64,000 bases of DNA. It comes from Cyanobacterium sp. HL-69. Lineage in GTDB: Bacteria; Cyanobacteriota; Cyanobacteriia; Cyanobacteriales; Cyanobacteriaceae. Each line of letters starts with the position of its first letter. Within the stretch, counting starts at the first letter, position 1. Location: positions 62,001 through 126,000 of the forward strand of contig CP024912.1 of assembly GCA_002813895.1 (NCBI GenBank), in the 5' to 3' direction. Of the stretch, positions 1 to 8,835 are shown piece by piece. The notes under the pieces were generated by a model. That model did not search any database. It was not told the DNA's origin and worked only from the letters and a program-made list of their open reading frames with translations. The translations under genes were made by a program, and so were the position numbers.

Positions 1-808
1 TCCTGTTCAAGCGGTGGCTACCATGGCAAAAATTGCTAGACGCACCGAGGAAGAAAGGGATTCCATTGCCCCCCATATGCTCACCCAAATGGATAGTCAA
101 AATATTCCCAATGCCATTTCTGGGGCAGTCGGGCAAATTGCTAAACAGCTTAAGGCTAGTGCCATCATGACTCTTACAAAAACGGGTGCAACGGCTCGTA
201 ACGTGTCCAAATTTCGCCCGAAAACACCAATTTTGGCGATCACCCCCCACGTGAGCATTTCCCGTCAACTACAGCTTGTCTGGGGAGTAAAACCTTTATT
301 ATTGTTGGATATGCCAGGTTTAAAACAGGTTTTCAGTTCGGCTATTGAGTTGGCAAGGGAAGAGGAGTTGTTAGAAGATGGTAATTTGGTGGTAATGACC
401 GCAGGGACTTTACAGGGGGTAGCAGGTTCCACGGATTTGATTAAGGTGGAGATTGTAAAGGGTTTACTTAGCGAGGGCCTTGGTATCGGGCAAGGGGTCA
501 TTACTGGGCGCACCAAGGTAATCCATGATGTTAATAACCTTACTAATTTTAATCAGGGGGATATTTTGGTGGCGAAAGGCACGGATAATAATTATGTAGA
601 TGCCATGCGTTTGGCTAGTGGTATTATTACCGAGGAGGGTGGAGTGCGATCGCACGCTGCCCAGATAGGAATGCGCCTTGGTATTCCCGTTATTGTAGGA
701 GTTAAAGATGCAACTACTGTTATCCGTGATGCTAGTTTTGTAACCATGAAAATTGAACAGGGCTTAGTTTATCTTGGTACTGATGGCAGTCAAGATGGGG
801 TAGATTAA
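1..808 (+). CDS. pyk: Pyruvate kinase, C-terminal part (5' end outside window)
   Basis: The reading frame enters at base 2 and the true start lies to the left; the GTG at 14 is internal. About 269 residues are visible. They begin in the catalytic barrel (AVATMAKIA), pass through the PK C-terminal domain (KTGATARNVSKFRP) and end in a PEP-utilising swivel-type domain with the conserved histidine segment EEGGVRSHAAQIG. This extra domain is typical of cyanobacterial and Bacillus-type pyruvate kinases. The enzyme converts phosphoenolpyruvate and ADP to pyruvate and ATP in the cytosol. The stop codon is fused to a copy of the AATGGATAATTGAG repeat. Confidence 0.95.
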   Translation, partial: PVQAVATMAKIARRTEEERDSIAPHMLTQMDSQNIPNAISGAVGQIAKQLKASAIMTLTKTGATARNVSKFRPKTPILAITPHVSISRQLQLVWGVKPLLLLDMPGLKQVFSSAIELAREEELLEDGNLVVMTAGTLQGVAGSTDLIKVEIVKGLLSEGLGIGQGVITGRTKVIHDVNNLTNFNQGDILVAKGTDNNYVDAMRLASGIITEEGGVRSHAAQIGMRLGIPVIVGVKDATTVIRDASFVTMKIEQGLVYLGTDGSQDGVD

Positions 809-830
809 TGGATAATTGAGAATGGATAAT
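807..830 (+). repeat. AATGGATAATTGAG dispersed repeat, copy 1
   Basis: Two AATGGATAAT units separated by TGAG. The first unit shares its opening AA with the pyk stop codon. The same motif recurs at 25871-25904, 38699-38737 and, inverted, 58134-58180, each time at a gene end or just before a gene start. Confidence 0.75.
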
Positions 831-1038
831 AAATAAAAACTCAAGTAAGTTGATTATCTATTCTCACTTGATAATCTTCTGAGCTTAAAAATGTCTCAAT
901 AACCTCAAAGTTATCTGACTCATGATCAACCATGAGAATAGAACAGTTTTTCATGGATGTCAGAAGACTAAATCAATTTTACTTTAATCCATAAATTACT
1001 TTTGATAATATAATAATATAATCAGCATTTCAAATTAA

Positions 1039-1791
1039 TTACCAAGGTAAAATAGAACCATCCCAAGAGAAAAACTTTCCGTGATCATCCTTGTTTAAAG
1101 CATTAATTATTGATAGTAATTGGGAAGTGCAACGCTCCACAGAAAATAACTTTTCAGGGACAACATTTCCTTGAAACGGTTTTGATAATTTTGTATCAGT
1201 CGTTCCGGGATGCAAAGCCACCACAATAGTTTTTTTACTCACTCTATTGTATTCGATCGCAATATTTTTGAGAAACATATTAAGAGCAGATTTGGAAGCA
1301 CGATAACCATACCAGCCCCCCAAATAATTGTCCTCTATGCTTCCCACTTTCGCCGATATGGTGGTAAAAATGCTAATTTCTGAATGTTTTAACAAAATCA
1401 ATAAATGTTTAGCTAACAAGACAGTGGGAATAGAGTTGACCTGAAAATAACGTAATAAGTTGTCGTTATTGATATGTTTTAAACTTTTTTCTGGTTCAAT
1501 TTCTTCTTCATGGAGGATGCCGACACAGTTTATAACTAGGTGTAGTTTATTAGCTGTCGATTTTATTTTTTCTACTATGTTAACAATGTCTTTTTCTTGG
1601 GTAATATCTCCTTGTAAACAGACAATATTATGAGGATACTCTTTTTGTAAATTAAATAATTCTTGTGCAGTATTTTGATTTCGATATACCGTATATATTG
1701 TTGTGTAATTTTGTTCTTTAATTAATTGTTTTACAAAGCCTAAACCGATACCCTGACTCGCTCCTAGTATTAAACAATATTTATCAGACAT
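1039..1791 (-). CDS. Short-chain dehydrogenase/reductase (SDR) family protein
   Basis: A 250-residue classical SDR, of normal length for the family. The Rossmann nucleotide-binding motif GASQGIG is at residues 10-16, the NCVG structural motif is near 88-91, and the catalytic Ser146 and YRASK (Tyr163, Lys167) are all present, so it should be an active NAD(P)-dependent oxidoreductase. The ending around DGSILPW and overall pattern resemble C-factor-like (CsgA-type) SDRs; the substrate cannot be told from sequence. It stands alone on the minus strand, convergent with pyk and followed upstream by hspA in the same direction. Confidence 0.85.
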   Translation of the reverse strand: MSDKYCLILGASQGIGLGFVKQLIKEQNYTTIYTVYRNQNTAQELFNLQKEYPHNIVCLQGDITQEKDIVNIVEKIKSTANKLHLVINCVGILHEEEIEPEKSLKHINNDNLLRYFQVNSIPTVLLAKHLLILLKHSEISIFTTISAKVGSIEDNYLGGWYGYRASKSALNMFLKNIAIEYNRVSKKTIVVALHPGTTDTKLSKPFQGNVVPEKLFSVERCTSQLLSIINALNKDDHGKFFSWDGSILPW

Positions 1792-1920
1792 ACTATTGTC
1801 AAATTATTTTTATGGCTATGATAGCATTTACTTTTGTAAAGTGATCAGCAACTTTAGTTGATAAAACAATAAAAAAAGGTGAACAGTTGTCCACCCATAA
1901 TAAATGTCATTGTCGGCGGT

Positions 1921-2373
1921 TTACAATACAGTATTATTGGAATTTAAACTAACCTTGACAACTTTATTTTTTACTTCTTCTACTTTAGGTAAATTTAAGG
2001 TTAAAATACCATCATTATAATCCGCTGTAACCTCATTATTTTTGATGGCTATAGGTAAGGTTATTGTGCGTTCAAACTTACCATAATTAAATTCAGAAAT
2101 ATAATAATTGTTTTCTTTTTCTTCGGCTTTTTGATTAAATTCTCCCATAATTTTTATGCTCTGACGAGTAGCACTGATATCAATATCGTCTTTGTTTATG
2201 CCAGGAATCACTGCTTTTAAGGTAAGATTATCGCCATTATCAAATAATTCTAAAGGAATATTACCAATGGTTGGCACTTGCTCCCAATTATTACTTAACT
2301 CATCAAATAAGCGGTTCATTTGACGGTGTAAAATATTTACATCTGAAAGGGGATAAAAACGAACTAAAGACAT
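1921..2373 (-). CDS. hspA: Small heat shock protein, Hsp20 family
   Basis: A 150-residue protein with an N-terminal arm (MSLVRFYPLSDVN, RQMNRLFDE) and an alpha-crystallin domain from about residue 40. The domain has the typical pattern VIPGINKDDIDIS and the family signature YNDGILTLNLPK, followed by a short VVKVSLN tail. Such proteins bind unfolding proteins in the cytosol and at thylakoid membranes during heat and oxidative stress. No CIRCE inverted repeat is visible upstream, so HrcA control is not supported by sequence. The symbol follows the cyanobacterial hspA (hsp16.6/17) gene. Confidence 0.9.
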   Translation of the reverse strand: MSLVRFYPLSDVNILHRQMNRLFDELSNNWEQVPTIGNIPLELFDNGDNLTLKAVIPGINKDDIDISATRQSIKIMGEFNQKAEEKENNYYISEFNYGKFERTITLPIAIKNNEVTADYNDGILTLNLPKVEEVKNKVVKVSLNSNNTVL

Positions 2374-2877
2374 GAACTTAATCCTCCAGCAATCGTTATT
2401 TATAAATTATTCTTTACTTTATATATTGCCAGTTATTATGTAAAAGTAGGGTAGTGAAAACCGATATTTGTTGAGGACAGTTTACCGAATATTTCTTGTT
2501 AGTTTATTGAGTAGGCATCGCTTAATTTTGTTATCAAATCTTATTAAATTACAATGAACATTCAATATTTTAAATATTATGACCATTACTCATTGCCCAT
2601 TCCCTACTCTCATCTAAACTAAAAATAATATATAAATTCAGCAACGCCGAAATGAGAATGTAAGTAAAAATAGAAGCAAGATAAAGCTGGTTAATACTTC
2701 GTGGTAGGTTCATCGATTCATCATAGAAGGGCAGTCTTTTACTATCAAAAAATAAATTATGCTAATATCAAAGTATTCTAAATAGTTAATCATTAAAGAT
2801 AGAAAAGTATAAAATGAATTATCTTTAACAAGGCTAAAAAAAAGAAAAACTTATTTTCATCACACTAACTCGACAAT
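2374..2877. other. 504-bp intergenic region between hspA and the ctp protease
   Basis: AT-rich divergent region with no credible reading frame. It must hold the promoters of both hspA (minus) and the protease (plus). Around 2563-2615 it carries an AAATATT...ACCATT...CATTGCCCATTCCC stretch that resembles sequence near 54917-54961 and, more loosely, 43390-43425, so it probably contains a degenerate dispersed repeat. No hairpin or CIRCE element is obvious. Confidence 0.5.
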
Positions 2878-4152
2878 ATGAATATCACTAAGAATGGACT
2901 AATTTTAGGGGCGGCTGCTTTAACTGCTGGTAGTGTAGCAATCACAGGCTTTGGACTCCATTATTCCCAAACTCAGGCTTTTGTGCAACAAAGCCCTAAA
3001 GAAATAGTCGATGAAGTATGGCAAGTAATCAATAGCCGTTATGTCGATGCAACTTTTAACGGTCAAGATTGGCGTAGCATCAGAAATGAGTACCTAGAAA
3101 GGGAATACGCTAATGAGGAAGAGGCCTATGAGGCGGTGAGAGAAATGTTGAAAACATTGGATGACCCTTATACTCGCTTTATGAACCCTGAAGAGTTTAG
3201 AAGTATGCAGATTGATACTTCTGGGGAGTTGACGGGGGTAGGTATTCAAATTACCAAGGAGGAGGAGACAGATAATATTGTGGTGGTGGCACCCATCGAA
3301 GACACCCCCGCTTCGGATGCTGGACTTATGGCAAAGGATATTATTACTAAAATTGATGGTCAAAGTACCGAAGGTATGGAGCTTAATGATGCGGTTAATT
3401 TAATTAGAGGTGTCCCTGGAAGTAATGTGGTGTTGACTATACAAAGGGACAGTCGGGAAATAGATTTTGATCTTACCCGTGCCAAAATTGAAATTAAGCC
3501 TGTTAGGGCAAGAATTGAGGAAGACCCTAATATTGGTAAGGTTGCTTATATTCGTTTGGTTCAATTTAGTAATAATGCTTCTGCAGAGATGCGCAATGCG
3601 ATCGCACAGGCGGAATCAGAAAATGTTAATGGTTATATATTAGATCTACGTTCTAATCCTGGGGGTTTGTTATACTCTAGTGTAGAAATTTCTCGAATGT
3701 TTATTGATCAAGGGGGCATTGTCACCACCGTTGACAGGGTAGGGGAAGTGGATAGCCACCAAGCTAATGGTAGAGCTTTGACAGATAAGCCTCTGGTGGT
3801 ATTAGTAGATGGTGGTTCCGCTAGTGCTAGTGAAATTGTGTCAGGGGCGCTACAGGACAACGAAAGAGCAACCATTGTGGGAACTCAAACTTTTGGAAAA
3901 GGTTTGGTGCAATCGGTGCGGGGCTTGAGCGATGGTTCTGGATTAGCGGTTACTATTTCTAAGTATCTTACCCCCGATGGTCGAGATATTAACAAGGAAG
4001 GTATTACCCCTGATATTGTATCGGAACTTAGCGAGGAAGAACAAGAACTTTTAGCGGGCGATCGCCAAAAAGTCGGAACCTTAGAAGATGGGCAATTCAA
4101 AAAAGCCTTTGAGACTCTTCGTAATCAAATTACCAAAACTGCCCAAAATTAA
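2878..4152 (+). CDS. Carboxyl-terminal processing protease (S41 family, Ctp)
   Basis: A 424-residue serine protease with an N-terminal signal/anchor segment (hydrophobic residues about 7-25), a PDZ domain at about 105-185 and an S41 catalytic domain. The nucleophile is Ser316 in GGSASASEI and the general base is Lys341 in TFGKGLVQ, with the 25-residue spacing known from D1 processing protease. Cyanobacteria carry three paralogues: CtpA matures photosystem II protein D1 in the thylakoid lumen, and CtpB and CtpC act in the lumen or periplasm. I cannot assign the paralogue with certainty; the length fits CtpA or CtpC. The start ATG is the only one before the signal peptide. A CAAGGGG hairpin follows 15 bp after the stop. 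Confidence 0.93.
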   Translation: MNITKNGLILGAAALTAGSVAITGFGLHYSQTQAFVQQSPKEIVDEVWQVINSRYVDATFNGQDWRSIRNEYLEREYANEEEAYEAVREMLKTLDDPYTRFMNPEEFRSMQIDTSGELTGVGIQITKEEETDNIVVVAPIEDTPASDAGLMAKDIITKIDGQSTEGMELNDAVNLIRGVPGSNVVLTIQRDSREIDFDLTRAKIEIKPVRARIEEDPNIGKVAYIRLVQFSNNASAEMRNAIAQAESENVNGYILDLRSNPGGLLYSSVEISRMFIDQGGIVTTVDRVGEVDSHQANGRALTDKPLVVLVDGGSASASEIVSGALQDNERATIVGTQTFGKGLVQSVRGLSDGSGLAVTISKYLTPDGRDINKEGITPDIVSELSEEEQELLAGDRQKVGTLEDGQFKKAFETLRNQITKTAQN

Positions 4153-4167
4153 TCATTATTTCCATAA

Positions 4168-4187
4168 CAAGGGGTTTAAACCCCTTG
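4168..4187. repeat. CAAGGGG hairpin repeat, copy 1
   Basis: Perfect 20-bp palindrome CAAGGGGTTTAAACCCCTTG just downstream of the ctp protease and facing convergent pstB. It may act as a bidirectional terminator, though no strong T-run follows on the plus strand. It belongs to a six-member family in this window. Confidence 0.85.
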
Positions 4188-4270
4188 GTTGCTATTACGA
4201 TTTATAGTCAAAAAAAAGAGACGTAATCTATAACGCCCCCACAATAACGATTTAATTAAATGAGCAAACT

Positions 4271-5098
4271 TTAACCAAATTTACCAGTTACATAGTCTCT
4301 GGTTAATTCCTCAGCAGGATCATTAAATATCTTGTCGGTTTGATCAAACTCGACCAAATAACCCACCTTATTACCCTTATTACCCACCGCTTCAGCATTA
4401 AAAAAAGCAGTTTTATCCGCAACCCTCGTGGCCTGTTGCATATTATGGGTAACAATCACAATGGTATAGTTTTGTTTTAACTCGTGCATCAACTCCTCTA
4501 TTTTGAGGGTAGAAATAGGATCTAATGCCGAACAAGGTTCATCCATTAACAACACTTCTGGCTCAGCGGCAATGGTTCTGGCGATACATAACCTTTGTTG
4601 TTGCCCCCCAGATAAAGAAAAACCACTTTCTTGCAACTTATCCTTGACTTCATCCCACAATACCGAGCGACGTAAACAAGTTTCGACCAATTCATCTAAA
4701 TCTCCCTTATAACCGTTGATTCTCGCCCCATAGGCAACATTATCATAAATGGTTTTTGGGAAGGGGTTAGGGCGCTGGAATACCATGCCAATGTGTTTCC
4801 GTAGTCTTACGGGGTCAATATCTTTGGCATATAGGTTTTGTCCATGATAACTTATTCTGCCTGTGAGATGGAAGATTTTGATCAGATCGTTAAGACGGTT
4901 GAGGGATCTAAGAATGGTACTTTTACCGCATCCCGAAGGGCCAATAAAAGCAGTGATTTTATTTTGCTCAATATCTAAATTTACGCCCCTAACGGCTTTA
5001 AACTTACCATAATAAATATCAACGTTCTCTAATGCCATTACCCTTGAGCCACCGCTGTTTATGTTTGGAGAGTCCATGTAACTATTCTCGGAGTACAT
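4271..5098 (-). CDS. pstB: Phosphate ABC transporter ATP-binding protein PstB
   Basis: A 275-residue ABC ATPase. Walker [10 protein letters not shown] is at residues 53-61; the signature [16 protein letters not shown], Walker [14 protein letters not shown] and the switch histidine in [10 protein letters not shown] follow. PstB family hallmarks include [13 protein letters not shown] and the C-terminal DYVTGKFG. It energises high-affinity phosphate import through PstC and PstA and takes part in phosphate signalling. It is the last gene of the minus-strand pst cluster, separated from pstA by 247 bp, a wide gap that may hold a separate promoter. The N-terminus is about 15 residues longer than the conserved core. 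Confidence 0.97.
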   Translation of the reverse strand: MYSENSYMDSPNINSGGSRVMALENVDIYYGKFKAVRGVNLDIEQNKITAFIGPSGCGKSTILRSLNRLNDLIKIFHLTGRISYHGQNLYAKDIDPVRLRKHIGMVFQRPNPFPKTIYDNVAYGARINGYKGDLDELVETCLRRSVLWDEVKDKLQESGFSLSGGQQQRLCIARTIAAEPEVLLMDEPCSALDPISTLKIEELMHELKQNYTIVIVTHNMQQATRVADKTAFFNAEAVGNKGNKVGYLVEFDQTDKIFNDPAEELTRDYVTGKFG

Positions 5099-5345
5099 TG
5101 TTTTATGTGAGTTAGTGATAAATAATAAGTAATAGATTTACTTTGTAGATAAAACAATCCTGTTTTTGTGGCGATAATTGTTGATTTCACACTCCCCCAT
5201 GGGGAAAAAGTTAAACCGAGTATCTTTTCACAATTTATTTAGGAATGTTATGGAACAATTCTGAATTAACTAAAAAAAATGAGATGTTATATCTGTAATA
5301 ATTTTAAGGTTAAAAGTATTAATTTATTTTTGAATCTTTACTCAA

Positions 5346-6236
5346 TTAATACACTTGTTTACGGGTAGCTAGACGAGCAAGAATGCTGGTTAATAATACT
5401 AATGATACCAAGATTAAAGCCCCTGCCCAAGCTAATTCGTTCTGGGCTGGAAAAGGTACGATCGCAAAGTTGTACACCAATACCGCTAAGGTGGCGATGG
5501 GTTCTAAGAAACCTTGAGCAGAAACATTGGGCCAGAAGTTGGAATATAAAGCCGTAAACAATAGGGGAGCAGTTTCCCCCGCTGCTCGGGCGATCGCCAA
5601 AGTAACCCCAGTGATGATACCGGGCAAGGCCGCAGGTAGAACGATTTTGATCACCGTTTGATAATTATAAGCACCAACCCCCAAAGCAGCCCAGCGAACA
5701 TCTTGGGGAACAATTTTTAGAGCCTCATCAGTAGTACGAATGATCGTTGGTAGCATCAACACCGCCAAAGCAACGCCCCCAGCCACCGCAGAAAAGCCGA
5801 TAATACCGCTAGATACCAATAAACCGTAAGCAAATACCCCCGCAATAATAGAAGGCACACCACTCAAAACGTTAGTGGCAAAGCGAATGGTCAGAGCTGT
5901 TTTATTGTTAGCGCTAAATTCTGATAAATAAATAGCCGCCATCACCCCAAAAGGCACAGCAATGACTGTGGCAATGCCTACCACCACCAAAGTCCCGATA
6001 ATGGCATTAGCTAATCCCCCATCCGTTAAACCAGGAGGAGGGGGTAACTTGGTAAACAAATCTGTATTTAAACGACTAAAACCTTGGATCAAGACAAAGT
6101 AGATTACCGCCACCAAAGGAATGACGGTGATGATAACACACAAGGCAGAAATGGCTGTCATGATATTACCCAAAATAGTCCTTGGGCTACTACCTTGCTT
6201 TTTTAAATTTAAACCCTTAACGGTGGAGGAAGTCAT
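5346..6236 (-). CDS. pstA: Phosphate ABC transporter permease PstA
   Basis: A 296-residue inner-membrane permease with about six membrane segments and the conserved cytoplasmic EAA-type loop (ALKIVPQDVRWAALGVGA ... VLPAALPGIITG). The segment AIYLSEF and the LFTALYSNFW region are typical of PstA. Together with PstC it forms the membrane channel of the PstSCAB phosphate importer. It lies 83 bp downstream of pstC and is probably co-transcribed with it. Confidence 0.96.
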   Translation of the reverse strand: MTSSTVKGLNLKKQGSSPRTILGNIMTAISALCVIITVIPLVAVIYFVLIQGFSRLNTDLFTKLPPPPGLTDGGLANAIIGTLVVVGIATVIAVPFGVMAAIYLSEFSANNKTALTIRFATNVLSGVPSIIAGVFAYGLLVSSGIIGFSAVAGGVALAVLMLPTIIRTTDEALKIVPQDVRWAALGVGAYNYQTVIKIVLPAALPGIITGVTLAIARAAGETAPLLFTALYSNFWPNVSAQGFLEPIATLAVLVYNFAIVPFPAQNELAWAGALILVSLVLLTSILARLATRKQVY

Positions 6237-6319
6237 AATAAAATTAGGATAAAACTATACTGAAACTAATAATTAGAGCGGCTAAATTGCTCATCAAAAA
6301 TATTTTTTTAACAATCAAA

Positions 6320-7282
6320 TTAGTCGTATTTTGCCTTAATCTTATTAACAATAATTTCCGCAAAAATATTCACAATAAAAGTTAAAATCATCAATACTAA
6401 ACCAGCATACATCAGAGCCGAAACCTGTAAACCACTTGCCTCAGCGAACTGGTTAGCGATTAAAGAGGCGATCGTATTGGCAGGATCTAAAATGGAAATA
6501 TTAAGACGGTTAGAGTTACCAATAATCATCGTGGCAGCCATGGTTTCTCCCATGGCACGACCTAAAGCCAACATAGTTCCCCCCACAATGCCAGAAATAG
6601 CTGCAGGAATTAACACACGAAAAATAGTTTCCCAACGGGTTGCCCCCAATCCCAAAGATGCTTGACGCAAATCAGGGGGTAAAGATGCCAAAGAATCACG
6701 GGAAATGGCAATAATAATTGGTAAAATCATAATGGATAAAATGATCCCGGCGGGTAGCATACCCGGACCAGGTGGCACAGTACTAAAAATGGGAATCCAG
6801 CCAAAGTTAGTATTCAACCAAGTACCAAAAACTTTTGTGATGGGGATTAATACGAAAATACCCCACAATCCATAAACCACACTGGGGATGGCTGCCAAAA
6901 TTTCTACTAAAAAGACTAAGATTGTACGAATTTGCTCAGGAATAAAATCTTCACTCAAAAAGATCGCAGCACCAACTCCTAAAGGAACAGCTATTAATAA
7001 AGCAATAAAAGAACTTACCAAAGTTCCGTAAATTACCATCAAAGTTCCATAGTTATCAATAACAGGATTCCAATTGCTTCCCGCAAAGAAACTAAAATTG
7101 ATCTCAACAATAGCTGGCCAAGCCCCAATAATAATAATCAGAGCAATACTTACTAAAATTAAACCAATGCCGATGGCAAAAGCATAAGTAAGCCAACGAA
7201 AACCCAGATCAATATTTTTTTCGGCCACAGACCTTGAATCGGTAACGGCACCAGATCGACTGGAATAACCAGAAGCACTCAT
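6320..7282 (-). CDS. pstC: Phosphate ABC transporter permease PstC
   Basis: A 320-residue permease with a short Ser-rich N-terminal tail and about six membrane segments. The EAA loop reads LPPDLRQASLGLGATRWETIF, and GRAMGETMAATMIIG is the PstC-specific conserved stretch. It pairs with PstA in the phosphate ABC importer. It follows pstS by 105 bp, with a strong stem-loop between the two genes. Confidence 0.96.
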   Translation of the reverse strand: MSASGYSSRSGAVTDSRSVAEKNIDLGFRWLTYAFAIGIGLILVSIALIIIIGAWPAIVEINFSFFAGSNWNPVIDNYGTLMVIYGTLVSSFIALLIAVPLGVGAAIFLSEDFIPEQIRTILVFLVEILAAIPSVVYGLWGIFVLIPITKVFGTWLNTNFGWIPIFSTVPPGPGMLPAGIILSIMILPIIIAISRDSLASLPPDLRQASLGLGATRWETIFRVLIPAAISGIVGGTMLALGRAMGETMAATMIIGNSNRLNISILDPANTIASLIANQFAEASGLQVSALMYAGLVLMILTFIVNIFAEIIVNKIKAKYD

Positions 7283-7324
7283 TTTTTACACCAAATTAGA
7301 TGAACTGTAAATATATCGGTTTGT

Positions 7325-7358
7325 ACCATTTTCTCGTCATAATTAACGAGAAAATGGT
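7325..7358 (-). promoter_or_regulatory. Stem-loop between pstS and pstC
   Basis: Perfect 13-bp inverted repeat (ACCATTTTCTCGT, 8-nt loop, ACGAGAAAATGGT) inside the pstS-pstC gap. No T-run follows in the transcribed (minus) direction. It is therefore more likely an mRNA-stabilising or partial-attenuation structure that keeps pstS transcript above pstCAB transcript than a full terminator. The function is inferred. Confidence 0.7.
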
Positions 7359-7387
7359 GAAAAAAGTCCTAACGACTAAATTAAATC

Positions 7388-8551
7388 TTAGTCAACAGTG
7401 ATGGTAAACTCATCAGTTAGCTGATCCGCAGCTTCTGCTACTCTGGCGGCTACATTAGGAGGTAAAGGAATATAACCTAATTCGGTGGCTACATTTTGAC
7501 CTTCTGTCAAAGCGTATTGAATGGCCGCTTCTAAAGCTACAGCCTTTTGAGGATCATCATATTGTTGATAAGCCATAATCCAAGTGTAGGTAACTATAGG
7601 GTAAGAGTCAGCACCTTCAGGATCTAGGATAAACGCTCTGAGGTTGTCAGGTAGTTCCACGTTACCCAAGGTTGCGGAAGTAGTCTCTTCGGTAGGGAAG
7701 ACAAATTCACCAGAAGCATTTTCTAAAGATGCCATGGGAATATTGTTATTAAGAGCATAACCATACTCAATATAACCAACGCCTCCTTCGGTTTGCATAA
7801 TACTTGCAGTTACCCCTTCATTACCTCTACTACCAATAAAACTACCACCAGCAGATCCCCACTCCACAGTGGTTCCTGAGCCGACTTCATTGGCCCAGTC
7901 TTCGCTAATAGCTTCTAAATGTTTGGTGAATACCCCAGTGGTACCACTACCATCAGAACGATGTACGAAGGTAATGGCTAAATCTGGTAACTCAGCATCG
8001 GGGTTATCAGCGGCAATGCGAGGGTCATTCCAACGGGTAATTCTGCCCAAAGCCATATCCACATAAACTTCTCTACTGAGGTTTAATTCTTCGACTCCAG
8101 GGACGTTAAACGCAAATACAATACCACCAGCGGTTACAGGTAAAAGTAAAACTCCTCGATCAATTTCTGCAATTTGCTCGTCAGTCATGGCAACGTCACT
8201 AGCACCAAAATCCACAGTACCAGCAGTAAATTGTTCGATACCAGCACCACTACCTACGGACTGATAGTTAACTTGTAGTTGAGGTACTTGTTCATTCAAA
8301 CTTACAAACCAGTTTTGATAAATAGCTGCGGGGAAACTAGCTCCCGCCCCTGTCAAAGCAACACTATCTTCAAAAGGAAGTTCAATACTGCTGGTTTGAC
8401 CAGTGGTAGTTTCGCCTCCTCCTTCTCCTTCTGTGGGGGTAGTGGTGGTGGACTCACCGCCACAGGCTGCTAAAACAAAAGCTAAGGTAAGACTAGAAAA
8501 CCCACCCAAAACTCTATTTTTTAAAGTTTTACTGTTTAATTTGGTCAACAT
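7388..8551 (-). CDS. pstS: Phosphate-binding periplasmic lipoprotein PstS
   Basis: A 387-residue substrate-binding protein. The N-terminus is a lipoprotein signal with lipobox LAAC (Cys30), followed by a Gly/Thr-rich low-complexity linker (about residues 31-55). Phosphate-binding motifs are present: LTGAGASFPAAIYQNW, QSVGSGAGIEQF, FGASDVAMT and HRSDGSGTTGVFT. It captures phosphate in the periplasm and delivers it to PstC/PstA. First gene of the minus-strand pst cluster, divergent from sphX across a shared 284-bp control region. Confidence 0.96.
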   Translation of the reverse strand: MLTKLNSKTLKNRVLGGFSSLTLAFVLAACGGESTTTTPTEGEGGGETTTGQTSSIELPFEDSVALTGAGASFPAAIYQNWFVSLNEQVPQLQVNYQSVGSGAGIEQFTAGTVDFGASDVAMTDEQIAEIDRGVLLLPVTAGGIVFAFNVPGVEELNLSREVYVDMALGRITRWNDPRIAADNPDAELPDLAITFVHRSDGSGTTGVFTKHLEAISEDWANEVGSGTTVEWGSAGGSFIGSRGNEGVTASIMQTEGGVGYIEYGYALNNNIPMASLENASGEFVFPTEETTSATLGNVELPDNLRAFILDPEGADSYPIVTYTWIMAYQQYDDPQKAVALEAAIQYALTEGQNVATELGYIPLPPNVAARVAEAADQLTDEFTITVD

Positions 8552-8617
8552 ATAATTGTGAATATAAAATTAATTACTTGTTCAGGTTCTAATGATAGAA
8601 CAGGGATGCTTATTTGT

Positions 8618-8636
8618 TGGTAAAGGTTAGGTTAAG
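8618..8636 (-). promoter_or_regulatory. Candidate Pho box for pstS
   Basis: Read on the minus strand, CTTAACCT, 3 nt, CTTTACCA: two 8-bp direct repeats at 11-bp period, matching the known cyanobacterial SphR/PhoB box pattern. It lies about 70-85 bp upstream of the pstS start, so SphR activation under phosphate starvation is likely. Confidence 0.6.
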
Positions 8637-8720
8637 AAATTTATTTTTTATCTATCTTTTTTTTTTGTTGATTTTAAGCCTTAATTTTATTGACAAAAAA
8701 AGCCAATTAGCTCTACTTTT

Positions 8721-8739
8721 ATTAACCTTTTTAAGTTAA
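8721..8739 (+). promoter_or_regulatory. Candidate Pho box for sphX
   Basis: On the plus strand ATTAACCT, 3 nt, TAAGTTAA. The first half fits the Pho-box repeat well and the second only partly. It lies about 100 bp upstream of sphX. Weaker than the pstS-proximal site. Confidence 0.4.
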
Positions 8740-8835
8740 TTTATCTTTTTTGTTACAAAAGGTACAAAACAAGTTTTCTTGAAATAAAATCAAAAGTAAT
8801 ATGTCACTATTGCTTTTATTCAAGAGGTTAAGTAT

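Noticed and set aside
14-808. A complete gene starting at the GTG at 14
   Set aside because: The frame is open to the window edge and the residues upstream (PVQA before VATMAKIA) continue the pyruvate kinase barrel; the start is outside.
2374-2470. CIRCE operator for hspA
   Set aside because: No TTAGCACTC-N9-GAGTGCTAA pattern is present upstream of hspA.
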